The position numbers and the translations under genes were made by a program. Of a DNA stretch of 64,000 nucleotides, positions 1 through 10,244 are shown piece after piece; the first letter of the stretch is position 1, and the number at the start of each line of letters is the position of its first letter. This stretch comes from Dendrophyllia cribrosa. Its lineage: Eukaryota; Cnidaria; Anthozoa; Scleractinia; Dendrophylliidae. The notes below the pieces were generated by a model. It did not search any database. It saw only the letters and a program-made list of their open reading frames with translations, and had not been told where the DNA came from. The stretch lies in the NCBI GenBank assembly GCA_024195265.1, contig JAJLRJ010000013.1, positions 19,019,931 through 19,083,930 on the forward strand. Direction: 5' to 3'.

Positions 1-103
1 GCAGAGAATCTTGCCTTTGGTTTACGTGTTATAATGGTCTTTGCATTTTATTTGCATTTTTTTCTGTTTATTTTCTTTTCATTCTTGTGCTTTTTCTTTA
101 CAG

Positions 104-207
104 AGGAGCACGTCATCTGATAAGCAAGCGATCCTTTCAGTATGCAGTCTACAACTCTCTGTTCAGTTCCTGTTTAACACTTACTTTAGGACCACGAAGA
201 AACTCAG
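104..207 (+). CDS. USP24: USP24 exon (first in window)
   Basis: Acceptor ...tctttacag precedes 104; donor gtcagtg starts at 208. Encodes RSTSSDKQAILSVCSLQLSV and onward to TTKKL plus two bases (phase 2). It joins in frame to the exon at 1108. It is the weakest exon by recalled similarity but is supported by phase. Confidence 0.8.
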
Positions 208-641
208 GTCAGTGAAGAATGGAGAAAATACCCCAGAAAAGGAGTTATGCTGCAGCTTATTTCCTACCCTGTGAATGGACAATAGAAAAATAACGTCCTA
301 CCCTGTGAATAGACAATAGAAAAATAGCGGGGAGCTCGTTTGCCTGAATTCACCTCCTATAAATGGGTAAACACTTGTTTCCATCTCTCAAAGTGATGTG
401 GGACATCTTATGAGGTTCAAACAATATAGTATTCTTTATCGTTATACTACTGCTGCAAGCAAGAACTGAACCCCATTTGTTAGGCAGATAACTGAGAGAA
501 TAGAGCTCCAGTTAAGCAAAGAATAGCGTTTTGGGGTTTGCCACTGATCTACAGTGTTTAGGGTTAAGTACTGAGTTGAAAATGTTTACCTTTCATTTAT
601 AGTTACGAGTAAATCTATAAATGTGTTAAAAATTACAACCC

Positions 642-674
<33 letters not shown>

Positions 675-3600
675 CAGCTAGCCCTCATTGGTGTAGTGGA
701 TGTGGATATTAGCTATGAAGCGAACAATTCAGACTCGAGGCATACATTTTTCTGATCTTTTTTCCTTCTTTTACTCTAAAGTGTGAAATAAGTTAAACTT
801 CACGTTATCTTAAGAAAGTGCTGACCCCGTAAATGTGACAAAAATGAACCCCCACCCCAGGTTTATGGTTGACACTCAGGCCACAAAAATGCTTGTCTTT
901 TCTACAGTGCCTTTGCCAACATTTCTGGTGAATGGTGAGGATGTCAATTGATTTATAAGATATATATTTTTATTTATTTATTTATTTTCGCTTTGGTATC
1001 TTATAGTTTCAGTTAGCTTACGGAATGGTTAAAAACATTATAGTGTCCCAGAACATTTTACTCACGATCAAAGTCCAACTGCAGCAACTGTTTGTTTTTG
1101 TGTCCAGGACGCATACAGAGGATTGGTGTAGTTGCATTGGCACAATAGTAAAGCACAACAGTGAGGCATGTGGATGGTTCATACAGTTCCTTTCTGGTGA
1201 CAGAGGCAAAGGATACGTTAGGTAAATAACGAACGTGTATCGCCAAAATATCGAAATTTTGTTTACCTAATTCCATGATATGTAGCCAAATGCCAACAAA
1301 TATGCAACTAAATTGGATAAAAAGATTATATAGCGCAAAACAGAACAAATGCAGGATCACAAGGATGGAAGTGGATTACAGTTCATCAAATTTGATTTCG
1401 TGACAGGCGGTTAGAGCAGTTTTCAATTGAGTGTCGAAAGTAATTACACAATTGCTTTGGTTTTGCATTGCTACGCTTTGTGATTGGCTAAAAAATCTCG
1501 CGCCACTTTCGCGACCAATCAGAAGTAAAACCAAAACCAATCGTGACTTGCTCGCACGCGTTTTCCCGCGCTTGGCGCTGGCGACATGTAATTGCTTCGA
1601 GCTCTGATTGGTTCATTGGATTGTTTACGACTGCTGTGATTGGTCAGAGTAATTACTTTGGTTTTAGTTTTACGACACTCAATTGAAAACTGCTCTATTA
1701 TGTCTCTTTAGTTCATATTTCTTTGCTTTCATCACTTTTGGCGTTTTTTTTTTGTCCTACTGAAAGATAATAAAGCAAACTTAAAACAAGCTCCTGGCAA
1801 TATTCATGAAAACACGATATCTAAGCCTGGTCACTGTCCTTTTAAGTTGCCAGGCCCCTGAAAAAAAAAAAAGAAGAAAAAAGACCACAATTCTAAAGAT
1901 GCCCAACAACAACAGTTCTTTTCAGAACTACACCAACCTGGACGATCACAATCAACACACTAATGATATTCCTGGGGTCAATTCAATAAAACTTTTACAA
2001 GTGTAATTTACAAGTGTTGCCATTGTTTCAGAGGTTGAAAACAATTGCTACACTTGTAAATTACACTTGTAAAAGTTTTATTGAATTGACCCCTGGATTC
2101 AAACCATTTACCAAGAAATGCGAAGTTGGTTACAGTTCTTTCTGTTTTAGACCTTTTCTGCTGGAATGCCCTTCACAAGAAGTTCGCTTTGCATTCGCCA
2201 AGATTCTCAGCCTTACATTTGAGAGTTTCATACTACACGGAGGAAATGTGGTAAATGTATTTATCCGTTGCAAGAAATTTATTATTGACCACAAAAAACC
2301 GTTCATTTCCTGGGCCAAGTTGTTCGGAGGACGATTAGCGCTAATCCAGGGTTAATTACCATGACAACTCATATGTTCTGTTGACAGTTAATCCAGGATT
2401 AGTGCTAATCAGGCTTTGAACAACTCGGCCCTGATTTTTAACTCGTGAATGCGCGTAGCGTTGAACGAGTTATAGCAGTCGGCGATATGTAATGGTGACC
2501 CGCCTTACCCATGCGGACGTGAGAACAGCGTTAAAGGGAGGGGAGGGTGGGAAGTTGGACGCAGGGGTGGGGGGTCGGTAAAACAAAACACCTAGGAGAG
2601 GGGATGGTCGGTGAACATTGAGCCCGCGATATGAAATGGTCACCTGTCTTACCCATGGGGACAGTGCTGGAGGGTGGGGAGTTGGACGCAGGGGTGGGGG
2701 GGGGTGTTGGTGGAACAAAACACCTAGGAAAGGGGATGGTCGTTGAACATTGAGCCCGCGATATGTGATGGTCGCCTGCCTTACCCATGAGGACAGTGCT
2801 GAAAGGTAGGGAGCTGGACGCACGGAGTGGGGGTCGGTGGAACAAAATGCCTAACTGAGGGGTGGGTGCGAACGTTTCGTATTAACGTGTTGGCTCATTG
2901 GAACCTTTGATGTTATCTGTGAAAATACATTCGTTGACCCGACCACCCCATTGATACCATCACATCTTTATGGCCAACGTTGGTCGCATTAACGGGATTT
3001 TGCTGCACTAGATAATAGTCCAGTTTCGAATTCGCTATGGTCGCTGAATGAAAGCATTGAAGACGCATTTTTACAGGGTTAGACTCGACCTGATGTAAAA
3101 TATTCACAAATTCAGGCGAGAAGATGACCTGTTTAGAGCTCTGTCTATTGTATAATTTTCAAATTTCACGCACCTTCTGCCGGTATTTGTGAATATTTTA
3201 CATCAGGTCGAGTCTAACCCTGTATCAATGTGTCATTGGTGTTTGAATTCAGCGGTAATTTTAAATACGAAAATGGCTTATTCCATAAAACTGTTTTGAA
3301 GACCAGACTCTCCCTTAGTGTTTTCTAACGGTAGTTCGCTTTCTTTGCAGGAGTCTGGACAGATAAGTTTGTTGATAGAGACTTTACTGCAGATGTGTGA
3401 CCGTGATGCAGTGGATAACCATAAGAGCTGCTCGGAGTACTTCTGGCTCATGAACAGATACGCTACAATGGTTAGTGCATACATAAAATCATGGCCAATT
3501 GATTTAAGGATACTTCACTTTTTTCAGACATTTTTAGTGGACAATTTGAAAATCGCCGATAATTAATGTCAATTAAATCTAAATTTGAAATTTCATTAAC

Positions 3601-6600
3601 CTACTGAGGACTTTACAGTTGAAATCTGTTTCCGAAAGACTAACAGTAAAATAAAGTGTATAATAAGATGCTCACTTCTCTTTTTCAGCATCGGAAGACT
3701 TGTAAACATCTAATTGATCAGGGGGCCTTTACCAAGTTCTTGCTCTTCTTGGTTGGACCAAATGCTGAAAACGTGAGTTGATCCATCTGTAAATAGCCAA
3801 GTGTGTGGCTAGGCAAGTTGCGTATGTGGTTGAGACAAGAATGAGTTAAGAATATGGACTATTTTGTTGTGTTCCGCTTGAGATTGCAGCAAAACAAACT
3901 TCGCTGCCATTCGCTGGAAATAACCTTGGAAAATGACATTTTTTCACGCGACAAAAGACTCCACGATTTTTGGAATATTTTGGCAGCCGTGTCCAGGTTT
4001 TCTACGCCCGCCCCAGACCACTCCAACCAACCCCGCCATGAAAGCAGAGAAGACCCTGGGGTTACACATGCACATGTATTTATTGTCTTTGTATTGTAAC
4101 CATCAGGGGTCCAACCGCAGATGGAGCTCGATTCAAGCGCAGGAGTTTACTCATCTGTACAGTGTACTAGCCACGCTAGTGTGCTCTTGTGACGTGTCCT
4201 CGCAGATTACAGTCGGTAAGAGAGATACAACAATTATAGAGCGTTTTCATCGGCGACCATATTGGTGTTCCAAAACAAAGAAACGGCGGCCATATTGGTG
4301 TACCAAACCAATCCTCCGGGAATTGAACTCTATTTTTATGCAAACATTTTCTTTAGTTTCATTAAACCAATATGGCCGCTGGTCACGTGAGTGAAAACGC
4401 TCTATACAATACTTCACCACTATAGAGTTCTAAAGTGTGACGTCACAAAAACTAACATTTGTGGGATTTGATTAGATATTCGGAAAGGGCATGACGAAAA
4501 ATGCCCGCTTGCCAAAAATCAGCATCTTTGTTCGTTGCGTAATGAACAAAGGCCAAAATTAAAAGGATTTGTATGGAGTCATCAGAGCATAACAGTGCCA
4601 ATATCTCACCCCCAAATTGCAATAAGATGCTGATTTTTGGCAAGCGGGCATTTTTCGTCATGCCCTTTCCGAATATCTAATCAAATCCCATAATTTCACA
4701 AATTTAGTTTTTGTGACGTCATCACTTTAGAACTCTATAGTATATACTACTTCAGCATTTTACAAGTCTACTGCTCTACTACACCATACCACTATATGCT
4801 GGAACTCACTCATCTGTACTGTGTAGTAGCCAAGCTTGTGACGTGTCCTCTCGAAAATAGTCGGTAAGAGAGATACACCAATTATACTTTACTTCACCAC
4901 TATACTACTTTACCACTTTAGTAGTCTACTACTCTACTACACCATACCACTATATGCTGGAACTTACTCATCTGTACTGTGTAATAGCCAAGCTAGTGTG
5001 CTCTTGTGACGTGTCTTCTCGATAACAGTCGGTAAAAGAGATACACCAGTTATAGCGTAGTGGGGACGAATAGTAGCTACTTTACAACGCCAAGTACGTA
5101 CTACTTTACTACACGACTGTATGAGGAATTCACTCATCTGTAGACGTGTCAACACAGATTACGGTAGGTTAGAGAGCTACACCAATTATTCTATACTTTA
5201 TCGCCTTACAACTTTACCACGCCGAATTCTACTATTTCACTTGTTTATTCAAATGTTTATGCCTCGACTGGCCACGTTAAAAACTAAAAAAAGAACTGTT
5301 TTTGTTGATGGTGAAAAAGAGTGCTTAATCTATTGATGATTGTTTCTCGTTTAGAACCCAGGTCTTTGCGGCCCATGTTCCTGGATACAGTCCGTGCGGA
5401 CTCACTCATTTCCATGCCCTCTCAAATGGAAGACGCCATATTTGGCGTCAACAATGATACTTACATCAGAGAGGTGAGGCTTGCAGGAATCTGATTCGCT
5501 TTCCTTTTTAACTCGTAGATATGCGAAGTGTAATGAATGGGTTATCGCAGACGGTGGCAAATATGCAAATGAGCACTCACTCGCTCGCTCCATCCCTCGG
5601 CTGTAAACTTTTTGTCACGTAATGTTTTAAATATTAGTTTCAATACGAATGCGTTGCGCAACAAGAACAACGTGAAACCAGCGATAACAAGTCAGGACAA
5701 TTTCTTTTGTATACGAATATGAACAACAATAAGCTTAAAGATGTTTCGCATTTGGAATCCGTTAATGAATAAACCAAATTTATGCCTTTCATGTCTTAGC
5801 GTGACACAAATACGCATTGTTTGAAATAGGAGACAACTGGACACGGTTATGCGCTAAAAGGTCCTCAAGTAAAAATATATCCTTGCGTTTTTCTACTGAA
5901 CAGTGTATGTAGACCTTAAATATCACACATATCATATCGCGGATTACGCTATTAAAAGATATCGATGTAAAAATATACGATAATAAACGATAATAAACTG
6001 ACAGTTTATTCTAATCATTTTGAACTTGAAAATGGCGTCATGACGATACAGAAACGTTGTTCCATGATTTTATCGTTTATTTTTACATGTTCATGTATTA
6101 CAAAACCTTCACCTGTTAAGATAACGAGCCGTGTTTATAATTTAAACATACCGTGTATTGCATTACGCATTGTTAGATAAATTTGGCAGACTTATCAAAA
6201 GTGTTAATTGATACAATAAAGCTTCCACGAACCAGAGTGTCTCCCCAACCAAATCGACTAAGCACATGTCTAAATTTAAAATTTCTTTTTGACTACATTT
6301 TGACACCATTTTGTAAGGAAGGGTTGCTCAAATATGAGCCAGTGATGTGTAGGGCATTAATGCGTTGGCTTCAGGAGCCTTTGATTTGTAATATAGCTGC
6401 TTTTTGTACCAAAAACAAGTAACGTACAGTTTGCAGTATTCAGTTTTATTGGGTCTTATACAAACCTCTCTTGTATTTTTGTTATTGAATATCCAGGTTT
6501 CTACAGCTATTTGTGATGTGATGGGTACATCACAGCAGATCGCCAACATGTTTATCCACTGCAGCTGGTGCAATGAACACTTTAGCGTTAAAGTGTTACA

Positions 6601-7081
6601 GCATATAAGGGTATGTGGTGTCTTGATGGAATAATACCCTCTCAATGAGGAGTACAAACTCCGTTGAAAGTAAAATTTTGTATTCAGTTTATGCCGAGCT
6701 TGTGGTTCTTCATATTCCAATCGGTGACGGGAGTGAAACCCATGACCCACCGTACACTGGTAGCATGCTCTCAGTCCACTGAGCTACATGGTGACACATG
6801 TCCTGCATACTGCTGGGATCAGAGAGGTCGAGAGTGTCATGTTCCGTGCTGTTTTACTGTTGTAAATAATGTAGTCATAAACACACGGCATTCATGGAAA
6901 GCAGACATTTTTCTTTTTGTTTTTATTAATGTTTTATACTGGTTTTTAGTATATTGTAATTTAGAATGTAGATTTGAGTAATTTATAGTCATCGTCATCA
7001 TGACTTTATTAATGTGTCAATATTACTAAATAATATAGTTTTGTAAGGCCTGATGTTCTTTTAACCGTGTTTAAATAAAGT

Positions 7082-7114
<33 letters not shown>

Positions 7115-10100
7115 CACCGTCACCACTACCACTACCACTACCACCACCACCACCATCACCACCACTACCACTACCACTACCACCACCACTACCACTACCA
7201 CCACCACCACTACCACCACCACTACCACTACCACTACCACCACCACTACCACTACCACCGCCACCACTACCACCACCACCACTACCACTACCACCACCAC
7301 TACCACTACCACCACCACCACCACCACTACCACCACCACCACTACCACTACCACCACCACCACTACCACTACCACCACCACTACCACTACCACCGCCACC
7401 ACTACCACCACCACCACTACCACTACCACCACCACCACTACCACTACCACCACCACTACCACTACCACCACCACCACTACCACCACTACCACTACCACCA
7501 CCACCACTACCACTACCACCACCACTACCACTACCACCGCCACCACTACCACCACCACCACTACCACCACCACTACCACTACCACCACCACCACTACCAC
7601 TACCACCACCACCACCACTCTTGCTGCCGCTGCCGCTGCTACTAATACTACTACTACTTGTATGCAAACTTCATGGAAACAAACGTTTCATCGCAAATTC
7701 TCAGGCTAATTGATTTTGTCCATGAAGCTCATTAGACAGGCGATGAGTCACTTGCTGCTAAACAGGATGAGTGCTTTTCGATTCCACTTGTTATGACCAC
7801 TTCCCTTATTTGTATTTATTTTGCAGGTTCTTCTTGCTACTGTATCGGCAAATGACATGAAATACCTCTTTGGAGCTCTTCTTGATTTACTGGTATGATT
7901 CATATTACTTCTAAAGTTTTTAACTCGTAAATACGCAAAGGGTTGAAAGAGTTATCGCAGTGGGGCAAACATTCACTCGATCGCTCGCTCCCTCCCTCGC
8001 TTGATCGACTGTTAACACTCAGCCCACGATATGTAATGGTCACCTGTCTTACTCATGGAGACAGTGCTGGAGGGAGGGGTGGGTGGGAGTACGACGCAAT
8101 GGTGGGGTCGGTGAAGCAAAACGACTAGGAGAGGGGAAGGGAAGGGAGGGTCGGTGAATATTGAACCCACTATATGTGGTGGTCACCTCCCTTACCAATA
8201 GGAACGGCGTTGGAAGGAGAGGAGGGTGGAGAGTTGGACGCAGGGGGTGGGGGGTCGTAAAGCAAAACGTCGAAAGGAGGGAAGGATCAGGAACGTTTCG
8301 TATTCACGAGTTGGCTTATAGGAGCCTTTGATTTACATCTTGGGTTGGATCCCCTCCTTCGCTGCCTTGCATAACAACGTCCTTGCGACCATGTTTTACC
8401 ACCTTTCTCACAGGAGCCTTTGATTTAAATCTTGAGTTGAATCCCCTCCTTCGCTGCCTTGTATACTAACGTCCTTGCGACCGTGTTTTACCACCTTTTG
8501 TTGGGTCTCAAAAAAAATATCCATTGCAAGTATTCCGCTGTATAGGTTTACAGCACTTGAACCACGGTATGTTCCATAAACACTGCCTAATACCAGCAGG
8601 TCATCAGAAATATTGAACATTTTTATGATTTTCTTTTTTACTTGAGCTTCGGCTGCTTTTTGGTTCTGAGTTCTTCGGAAATTTGTTTTTCAGATGGTCG
8701 AAGATCCTTTACAGTTGTTACGAATAAAATGCGTAGCTGACGAGCAGGGAGATGGCGTTTTAGGTGAGTTAAACATCAAACTGATTAAAAGTTTAAAGTA
8801 ATTCAGCTTTTCCTATTGTTGCTTATTGTTTAATTTTATAAAGGGGATTGGCTACCAGCATACCGAGTTTCGCGGGGGTTGCGGGTTCCATAACACCCCG
8901 CGTGCCTCGCTTAACTGGCAACCAATCCCCTCTCGCCTTAAGACTTGTTAGGAACCTGGGTTATAATTACTGAACTACATGTCCAAGGTTAACCGCGGTC
9001 AAACGAGAGGAATTTGCAAAAGTTAAGCAAAGTACTTAAAAGTTAAGGTTGTCATTTTCACTGTTTAAAGTTTAATATATTGCCAATACACTGTCAATTT
9101 ACCAAACGTTTTGAAAGTTTACCAAAAAAGTTCTAAGCGTTTAAAAACTGTGAACTGCAGAATTGTCGGCGCCATTTGCCAACATAATTTTGATCAGGCG
9201 CAAAGAGATTTCCTAAGTTTTTAACGGAAAAAAGCTCATCACTTTGAGAAAAATTAAAAGATAGTAACGTCAACTAACGTTTCTTATACATCCTTGCCCA
9301 TATTTCCATTTAATATTAAATAAAATCCCACTTAATAAAACGAATAACGCCTCGGACGTTGACCGCGGTGGAGGCTACCAACATGCCGAGTTGCGCGGGG
9401 GTTGCGGGTTCTATAATACCCCCTGTGCCTCGCTTAACTGGCAATCAATCCCCTCTCGCTTTAAGACTGGGTAGGAGCCTGGGTAATAATAGCGTTCCCG
9501 CCCAGATTCTAAAAATAGAAAACTCGCGCAGCATCGTGGGATTGAAATGCGTACAAACATTCAAGAACTATGCAGGAAACTACAAAAAGGCAGGTGCTAC
9601 GAAGCACTGTTCTTGGGTACAACTCGACAATTATCCTCAACATGTACAGGAATCGCAAAAACTGGTGTTTCCGAGGCAGCCATTTTGAAATATTTGTCCG
9701 CATTTCGATCCCACAATGCGGGGGTGGGGAGGGGCGTCGATGGAGAGGGGAGGGTCCGAAGATTGTTTCGTATTCGCGGGTTGTGTCAAAGGAGCCTTTG
9801 ATTAAAATAGCAATCAGTTCTTTTCTTTCCTAGTTTCAGTGGTTTTTTAAATGATTTTCATTTCTAGCCGTTATCAAGACAAGCAATACAGCTGATAGCC
9901 GTCGTGCGTATCAGTGCATCAAATTCTTGGTTCAGCTAGCAAACAAGTGCCCACAAGCCAAAGATTACTTACTTCAAAACTCGTCCCGCTGGCAGTGGGC
10001 CGTGCAGTGGCTCAAGAGAAAAATGAGCGAACATTACTGGGCACCCCATACCTCATCATCTAATGAATACTCCTCCAGCCGAACATTTCAACGAACCTCG

Positions 10101-10244
10101 AGTGCTGCCGACACGCTTGCCGAAGCTACGGCATTGCTTACCGAACTCGAGGCGAAGGATGGCGAAGTGAACACAAAAGATGACGTAGACGATTCGGAAG
10201 GCAAGTTTGAAGGTGAAGATTGGGATAAGGAAGGAATGACTTAA
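104..10244 (+). CDS. USP24: Ubiquitin carboxyl-terminal hydrolase 24-like protein, C-terminal exons (partial gene)
   Basis: Large deubiquitinase of the USP24/USP9X group, which removes ubiquitin from substrate proteins; only the helical region C-terminal to the catalytic domain is in this window. Eleven coding exons are seen: 104-207, 1108-1221, 2151-2250, 3351-3470, 3689-3772, 4107-4215, 5355-5473, 6497-6610, 7827-7892, 8694-8763 and 9868-10244. All have AG/GT borders and the phases agree, giving 1,377 nt (458 codons plus TAA). The assignment rests on recalled similarity to the human USP24 tail: an RRWSSIQAQEF block, a WCNEHFS block, a conserved RRAYQCIKFLVQLANKCP-type segment, then WAVQWLKRKMSEHYW and a TFQRTSSAADTLAEATALL motif before an acidic C terminus. 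The 5' part of the gene lies upstream of the window. Introns are full of MITEs and minisatellites. USP9X is the nearest alternative, but the C-terminal motifs fit USP24 better. Confidence 0.93.
640..672. repeat. Poly-C run
   Basis: A run of about 33 C in the first USP24 intron of the window. Similar runs occur at 25728-25750, 26256-26280, 34354-34388 and 34536-34553. The length is probably unreliable in the assembly. Confidence 0.8.
1108..1221 (+). CDS. USP24: USP24 exon
   Basis: Acceptor tgtccag, donor gtaaat. Begins by completing an Arg codon and encodes THTEDWCSCIGTIVKHNSEA, then CGWFIQFLSGDRGKGYV, ending in phase 2. The phase match to both neighbours supports it. Confidence 0.85.
1412..1697. 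mobile_element. MITE family A, copy 1 (286 bp, TA target)
   Basis: Terminal inverted repeats of about 25 bp beginning TAGAGCAGTTTTCAATTGAG, with the reverse complement at the other end. It has no coding capacity. Full-length copies of the same 286 bp lie at 18732-19017 and 56319-56604, and a 216-bp internally deleted copy at 29504-29719. TA at each border suggests a Tc1/mariner-type target duplication. Confidence 0.85.
1890..1972 (+). mobile_element. Penelope-like element 3' tail fragment
   Basis: The segment with caacaacagttcttttcagaa is shared with 51195-51270, where it follows a CTGAAGA...TCGG..ACGTC block recalled from coral Penelope-like tails. Only a short tail remains here. Confidence 0.4.
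1974..2093. mobile_element. Short hairpin MITE (120 bp)
   Basis: Arms of about 48 bp, starting ggggtcaattcaataaaact, are near-perfect reverse complements around a ~20-bp loop. It sits 57 bp before a USP24 splice acceptor. Confidence 0.8.
2151..2250 (+). CDS. USP24: USP24 exon
   Basis: Strong acceptor (ttctttctgttttag) and donor gtaaatg. Completes an Arg codon, then PFLLECPSQEVRFAFAKILS through FILHGGNV, ending in phase 0. A hairpin MITE ends 57 bp upstream of the acceptor. Confidence 0.9.
2432..2925. mobile_element. Repeat family B with internal ~130-bp minisatellite
   Basis: One end reads AACTCGTGAATGCGCG; the other, near 2878, reads CGTATTAACGTGTTGGCTC, forming imperfect inverted ends. 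Between them are three G-rich units of ~130 bp, each holding 'cgcgatatg.aatggtcacc' and 'acctagga.aggggatggt'. Related copies lie at 7916-8330 and in part at 5509-5600 and 9730-9810, all inside USP24 introns. Confidence 0.7.
3072..3224. mobile_element. Hairpin MITE (153 bp)
   Basis: Arms of ~39 bp (TACAGGGTTAGACTCGACCT and its complement) surround a short unique core. TA at both borders. Confidence 0.85.
3351..3470 (+). CDS. USP24: USP24 exon
   Basis: Acceptor ttctttgcag, donor gttagtg. Forty in-frame codons from ESGQISLLIETLLQMC to FWLMNRYATM, with phase 0 at both ends. Confidence 0.92.
3689..3772 (+). CDS. USP24: USP24 exon
   Basis: Acceptor ctctttttcag, donor gtgagt. Twenty-eight codons, HRKTCKHLIDQGAFTKFLLF to GPNAEN, phase 0 at both ends. 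Confidence 0.92.
4107..4215 (+). CDS. USP24: USP24 exon whose 3' end is repeated downstream
   Basis: Acceptor accatcag, donor gtaagag. Encodes GSNRRWSSIQAQEFTHLYSV, then LATLVCSCDVSSQITV plus one base (phase 1). The RRWSS..QA.EF block is a clear USP24 signature. The last ~73 nt with the donor recur as decayed tandem copies at 4801-4886, 4959-5055 and 5125-5191. Confidence 0.93.
4235..4406. mobile_element. MITE with TATAGAGCGTTTTCA ends (172 bp)
   Basis: The 15-bp terminal inverted repeat TATAGAGCGTTTTCA / TGAAAACGCTCTATA encloses CCATATTGG-rich sequence. It is inserted only ~20 bp after the donor of the USP24 exon at 4107-4215. Confidence 0.85.
4421..4739. mobile_element. MITE with long inverted repeats (319 bp)
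   Basis: The ends TATAGAGTTCTAAAGTG and their complement extend into arms of more than 100 bp (shared block aatgcccgcttgccaaaaat). It carries a TGACGTCAC palindrome near each end. Confidence 0.9.
4801..5191 (+). repeat. Three decayed tandem copies of a USP24 exon end plus 5' splice site
   Basis: Copies at 4801-4886, 4959-5055 and 5125-5191 match 4142-4239, the last ~73 nt of the upstream exon, its donor and ~25 nt of intron. Each keeps actcatctgta, a form of gacgtgtc and a donor-like GGTAAGAG/GGTAAAAG/GGTTAGAG. Each has stop codons or indels, so none looks like a working alternative exon. Their flanks (ctactacaccataccactat) are also repeated. Confidence 0.85.
5355..5473 (+). CDS. USP24: USP24 exon
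   Basis: Acceptor ctcgtttag, donor gtgagg. Starts in phase 1 and encodes EPRSLRPMFLDTVRADSLIS, then MPSQMEDAIFGVNNDTYIRE, ending in phase 0. It matches the HEEVEALLF...YLLE region of the family in position. Confidence 0.9.
5474..6496. other. USP24 intron, mostly unassigned AT-rich sequence
   Basis: A fragment of repeat family B starts near 5509 (ttttaactcgtagatatgcg). The rest, about 5650-6490, shows no gene, RNA or clear repeat. Confidence 0.5.
6497..6610 (+). CDS. USP24: USP24 exon
   Basis: Acceptor tatccag, donor gtatgt. Thirty-eight codons including GTSQQIANMFIHCSWCNEHF and SVKVLQHIR. The CxWCNEHFS motif is typical of USP24. Phase 0. Confidence 0.93.
6708..6812 (-). repeat. tRNA-derived SINE-like fragment
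   Basis: On the minus strand it reads TAGCTCAGTGGACTGAGAGC (A-box-like), then GGGTTTCACTCCCGTC (degenerate B box). The arms do not pair as a functional tRNA, so this is a SINE or tRNA relic, not a tRNA gene. Confidence 0.5.
6875..7080 (+). mobile_element. LINE 3' end (family L), copy 1
   Basis: Shares acacggcattcatggaaagc and a terminal 'aataaagtta' with the LINE ends at 25816-26228 and 33000-34150. Only the 3' UTR remains, and it runs directly into the (ACT)n microsatellite. Confidence 0.6.
7081..7618. repeat. Long (ACT/ACC)n trinucleotide microsatellite
   Basis: About 540 bp of ACT and ACC/CCA triplets with rare interruptions. It produces spurious long open frames (poly-Val, Gly/Ser) on the minus strand. 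It begins at the 3' end of a LINE fragment, which probably seeded it. Confidence 0.95.
7827..7892 (+). CDS. USP24: USP24 exon
   Basis: Acceptor tattttgcag, donor gtatga. Twenty-two codons, VLLATVSANDMKYLFGALLD then LL. It lies just after a ~540-bp trinucleotide microsatellite in the preceding intron. Confidence 0.9.
7916..8330. mobile_element. Repeat family B, second copy
   Basis: Starts tttttaactcgtaaatacgc and ends cgtattcacgagttggctta. It contains two G-rich ~130-bp internal units like those at 2480-2870. Confidence 0.7.
8313..8500. repeat. Tandem duplication of ~90 bp
   Basis: Two units share 'aggagcctttgattta.atctt' and 'cccctccttcgctgccttg' and end 'gttttaccaccttt'. They adjoin the end of repeat family B. 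Confidence 0.75.
8694..8763 (+). CDS. USP24: USP24 exon
   Basis: Acceptor tttgtttttcag, donor gtgagt. Encodes MVEDPLQLLRIKCVADEQGD, then GVL plus one base (phase 1). It corresponds to the EDP.Q..R region of the human protein. Confidence 0.92.
8848..9495. repeat. Pair of direct repeats (~120 bp) in USP24 intron
   Basis: Segments 8848-8965 and 9366-9495 share 'cgcgggggttgcgggtt', 'cctcgcttaactggcaa' and 'aatcccctctcgc'. The intervening ~400 bp is AT-rich without assignable features. Confidence 0.65.
9868..10244 (+). CDS. USP24: USP24 terminal coding exon and stop codon
   Basis: Acceptor catttctag at 9867; TAA at 10242-10244. Encodes AVIKTSNTADSRRAYQCIKF, LVQLANKCPQAKDYL, WAVQWLKRKMSEHYW and an acidic tail ending EGMT. 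This exon gives the firmest family identification. The 3' UTR follows. Confidence 0.96.

Noticed and set aside
2470..2845. Two overlapping Pro-rich minus-strand frames
   Set aside because: They translate the G-rich ~130-bp units of repeat family B.
7061..7667. Long minus-strand open frames (poly-Val and Gly/Ser proteins)
   Set aside because: They are readings of the ACT/ACC microsatellite and have no protein-like complexity.
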